Shown here piece after piece: positions 14,367 through 16,210 of a stretch of DNA of 16,210 bases; the first letter of the stretch is position 1, and each line of letters begins with the position of its first letter. A program made the position numbers and the translations under genes. The stretch comes from Candidatus Baldrarchaeum yapensis (GTDB taxonomy: Archaea > Asgardarchaeota > Baldrarchaeia > Baldrarchaeales > Baldrarchaeaceae): assembly GCA_016840465.1 (NCBI GenBank), contig JAEOSH010000050.1, positions 1-16,210 on the forward strand, given 5' to 3'. The notes under the pieces are model-generated. The model was not told the origin of the DNA and made no database searches. It saw only the letters and a program-made list of their open reading frames with translations.

Positions 14367-15104
14367 ATGAAGCATATGCCAAGCTCGGAAGATGATATAG
14401 TTGAGATATTGCAGACGAACAAGGTGAAGCGCGACAGGGCGATAAAAATAGCAAATAAACTTTTAAATCTCGGAGAAGTGGAGTATCTCGCAAAAGGCAC
14501 GAGTTTCGTTGTTTTACTTCTCCGGACGCCGGAGGGTGATCGGAGAGTTGTTAAAATAGAGAAGGATGATATTACGGCGAGCGGTGCTGCATGTAAAGAG
14601 GCGCATTTTTTACGGATCGCAAACAGCATTGGAGTCGGGCCGCGACTGTACTCTTATGATCATGACCTTCGTTACCTAATAACGGAGTATTTTGATGGGG
14701 AGTTTATTATCGATTTTCTGCTCAGGGAGAAAGATGCTGAGAAAATTCGCAAAACCGTGATCAGTGCTCTGATGGACGCTTTTAGACTCGATGAGTTAGG
14801 TATCACGCATAAGGAGCTTGCATCACCGAAGAGGCATATAATAGTGACTAACGAGGGGCCGAAGTTTATAGATTTTGAGAAGTGTAGCAAGTCCAAGAAG
14901 CCGAAGAACCTGTCGCAACTCGTGCAGTTCTTTTTCTTGAATCCAAAATCTCCGTTCAGGGGCAAAATTTTTTCCATTTTCGGGTTAAAGGATGATGATG
15001 TCAACAAACTCGTCGAATTAATCCGCGAATATAAAAGGACGGAGAAAAAATCGGAAATTTTTCGGAGGATTCTGCAAATACTCGGGCATTCGGGTCCCAT
15101 TTGA
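14367..15104 (+). CDS. protein-kinase-like (RIO/ABC1-related archaeal kinase) protein
   Basis: A 245-aa protein with a short protein-kinase fold: a glycine-containing loop YLAKGTSFVVLLL (40-52), the ATP lysine K63 in VVKIEKDD, the helix-C glutamate E78 in ACKEAHFL, hinge LITEYFDGEFI (about 104-114), a catalytic loop ITHKELASPKRHIIV (146-160) and a metal motif FIDFEKC (168-173). The catalytic loop has H-K-E-L in place of the usual H-x-D-L, so the general base differs and activity should not be assumed; similar loops occur in small archaeal kinase-like families. The target is unknown. The TATA position favours the ATG at 14367; an in-frame ATG at 14376 has GGGATGA upstream and is the alternative. 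Confidence 0.8.
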   Translation: MKHMPSSEDDIVEILQTNKVKRDRAIKIANKLLNLGEVEYLAKGTSFVVLLLRTPEGDRRVVKIEKDDITASGAACKEAHFLRIANSIGVGPRLYSYDHDLRYLITEYFDGEFIIDFLLREKDAEKIRKTVISALMDAFRLDELGITHKELASPKRHIIVTNEGPKFIDFEKCSKSKKPKNLSQLVQFFFLNPKSPFRGKIFSIFGLKDDDVNKLVELIREYKRTEKKSEIFRRILQILGHSGPI

Positions 15105-15128
15105 AAATTGCCGCGAAAGTTCCGTTGC

Positions 15129-15137
15129 ATTATATGT
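15129..15137 (+). promoter_or_regulatory. TATA-like promoter of the second Hsp20 gene
   Basis: ATTATATG predicts a start near 15159, leaving a leader of about 54 bases before the ATG at 15213. No GGTCACC site like those at 780-834 is visible here. Confidence 0.4.
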
Positions 15138-15212
15138 ACGAACTTGCTTCATTAGAAAGTTTCATGTAGTCGTGGTAATAACATCAATAGTTAGGCAAAC
15201 GGGGGGAAGTCG

Positions 15213-15758
15213 ATGCGCGAAAGAAGGCGAAGATGGTGGCCGTTTGACGAAATTTTCGAGGAAATGAGAAGGATTTTCGAAGAGATAGAGGAGAGTATTT
15301 TCCGTGAATGGGAAGAGTTCGAAAGGATGCTTCCTAGAACAAAAACTCCATCGGGAGTGGAAATACATGGTCCAATTGTCTGGGGCTGGTCGCTGACCAT
15401 AGGTCCTGACGGAAAGCCCGTAGTAAGGGAGTTCGGCAACCTCCCACGGCCCTACGAACTCAGAAGGGGTCTAATAAAGGGCACACGTGAGCCGCTAATC
15501 GACGTGATAGAGGGAGATGAGGAGATTATCGTCGTTGCTGAGACCCCTGGGGTTGAAAAGGACGAGATAGAGTTGCATGCGACGGAAAGAGAGCTTGAAA
15601 TAAAGGCCGGTGATAAGTACTATAAGAAGTTAGAGTTACCAACTGAGGTAATCCCCGAGAAGGCAAAGGCGACATATAAGAATGGTGTTCTCGAAATAAG
15701 GATTCCGAGAAAGACCCCGAAGGAGAAACCAAAGGGAACTCGGATAAAGGTCGAATGA
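15213..15758 (+). CDS. Hsp20/alpha-crystallin family small heat shock protein
   Basis: A 181-aa holdase chaperone. It has an arginine- and glutamate-rich N-terminal helix (RERRRRWWPFDEIFEEMRRI), an archaeal Hsp20 segment WGWSLTIGPDGKPVVREFGN (57-76), the alpha-crystallin domain at about 94-166 with LIDVIEGDEEIIVVAETPGV and the canonical YKNGVLEIRIP, and a C-terminal IKV that fits the I-x-I/V motif used for oligomer assembly. Unlike the Hsp20 at 189-776, it keeps the conserved NG turn and has no proline-rich linker. GGGGGA stands before the ATG. It is followed, 143 bases on, by the thermosome gene on the same strand, which has its own promoter. Confidence 0.93.
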   Translation: MRERRRRWWPFDEIFEEMRRIFEEIEESIFREWEEFERMLPRTKTPSGVEIHGPIVWGWSLTIGPDGKPVVREFGNLPRPYELRRGLIKGTREPLIDVIEGDEEIIVVAETPGVEKDEIELHATERELEIKAGDKYYKKLELPTEVIPEKAKATYKNGVLEIRIPRKTPKEKPKGTRIKVE

Positions 15759-15838
15759 TCCCCGTACTTTCACACCTCCCATCCTATTTATTCATAGACC
15801 GTTTTTGATGGCTTTCACGCCTTGGCAAAAATAGAAAT

Positions 15839-15896
15839 TTTTATATAGAAGTGCTAATCAAGGAGTCTTTCGGCTGAGCATAAAATGGAGGAGGAT
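15839..15896 (+). promoter_or_regulatory. promoter and ribosome binding site of the thermosome gene
   Basis: A strong TATA box TTTTATATA (15839-15847) is preceded by AGAAAT, compatible with a TFB-recognition element. The predicted start is near 15870. GGAGGAGGAT at 15887-15896 is an excellent Shine-Dalgarno five bases before the ATG, as expected for a highly expressed chaperonin. Confidence 0.6.
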
Positions 15897-15901
15897 TTGA
15901 T

Positions 15902-16210
15902 ATGGCAACACAGGGAATCCCCGTCATAATCCTGAAGGAAGGAACCCAGAGAGCGGTCGGACGCGACGCGATGCGGTCCAACATAATGGCCGCGCGCATA
16001 ATTGCGGAGGCCGTCAGAACGACCCTAGGTCCAAGAGGAATGGACAAAATGCTTGTTGATAGCCTCGGTGACGTGACCATCACGAACGACGGCGCGACGA
16101 TTCTGAAGGAGATAGACGTGCAGCACCCCGCTGCGAAGATGATGGTGGAGGTTGCGAAGGCGCAGGACAATGAGGTCGGCGACGGGACGACCACGGCCGT
16201 CGTCCTCGCG
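15902..16210 (+). CDS. ths: thermosome (group II chaperonin) subunit, partial at the window edge
   Basis: The first 103 codons of an ATP-driven protein-folding ring subunit normally near 540-560 aa; the gene runs off the right edge. Diagnostic sequence includes [38 protein letters not shown], the nucleotide-binding [12 protein letters not shown] and the [11 protein letters not shown] motif with its catalytic aspartate. Codons strongly favour C or G at third positions compared with the accessory genes upstream, as expected for high expression. Which paralogue (alpha, beta or other) cannot be told from this part. Confidence 0.97.
   Translation, partial: MATQGIPVIILKEGTQRAVGRDAMRSNIMAARIIAEAVRTTLGPRGMDKMLVDSLGDVTITNDGATILKEIDVQHPAAKMMVEVAKAQDNEVGDGTTTAVVLA

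Overview
The window is archaeal. It ends inside a group II chaperonin (thermosome) gene, and its genes have TATA-like boxes about 26-28 bases before the inferred transcription start and strong Shine-Dalgarno motifs (GGAGGTGA type). Several families are typical of archaea: paired Hsp20 proteins, an aldehyde:ferredoxin oxidoreductase, a HEPN/nucleotidyltransferase pair, an AF0103-like pyruvate-kinase-domain protein and a small archaeal protein-kinase-like protein. A thermophilic anaerobe of the Thermoproteota or a related lineage fits, but one window cannot fix the species.

Layout. Bases 1-1356 hold an Hsp20 gene (- strand) divergent from a winged-helix regulator, with an intergenic region full of GGTCACC/GGTGACC half-sites. 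Bases 1357-2083 lack an intact gene but hold a decayed reading frame, a 12-bp direct repeat and a well-folded candidate non-coding RNA ending in a T-tract. Bases 2084-3869 are a + strand operon: an ECF-type vitamin transporter S component, a secreted DUF4430 (transcobalamin-like) protein and a secreted, membrane-anchored glycoprotein-like protein; together they suggest cobalamin or corrinoid capture. Bases 3983-4802 encode a HEPN/MNT toxin-antitoxin-type pair with a palindrome at its promoter.

Bases 4822-8912 (- strand) carry an aldehyde:ferredoxin oxidoreductase gene broken by five frameshifts and a nonsense codon, an intact three-helix membrane protein just upstream of it, and an intact YtcJ-type amidohydrolase. 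Bases 9222-10910 (+) are an OLD/RecF-like AAA ATPase broken by five frameshifts and carrying a GC-rich, inverted-repeat-rich block of about 190 bases with no counterpart in the protein family. Next are a radical SAM protein with three additional iron-sulfur motif sets (10932-12170, -), a long coiled-coil protein with a C-terminal winged helix (12450-13157, +), a V4R-like small protein with one frameshift (13186-13640, -), the pyruvate-kinase-domain protein and a protein-kinase-like protein. The right edge returns to proteostasis with a second Hsp20 and the thermosome.

The two ends form a heat-shock neighbourhood (two Hsp20s, a candidate heat-shock regulator, the thermosome). The middle is a mosaic of accessory, defence-like and decaying genes. 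The frameshifted genes are either recent pseudogenes or sites of consensus error; the intact 531-codon amidohydrolase between the two worst cases argues against uniformly poor sequence. The most unusual objects are the candidate ncRNA near 1793-1959, the GC-rich structured block at 9945-10140 and the multi-cluster radical SAM fusion.
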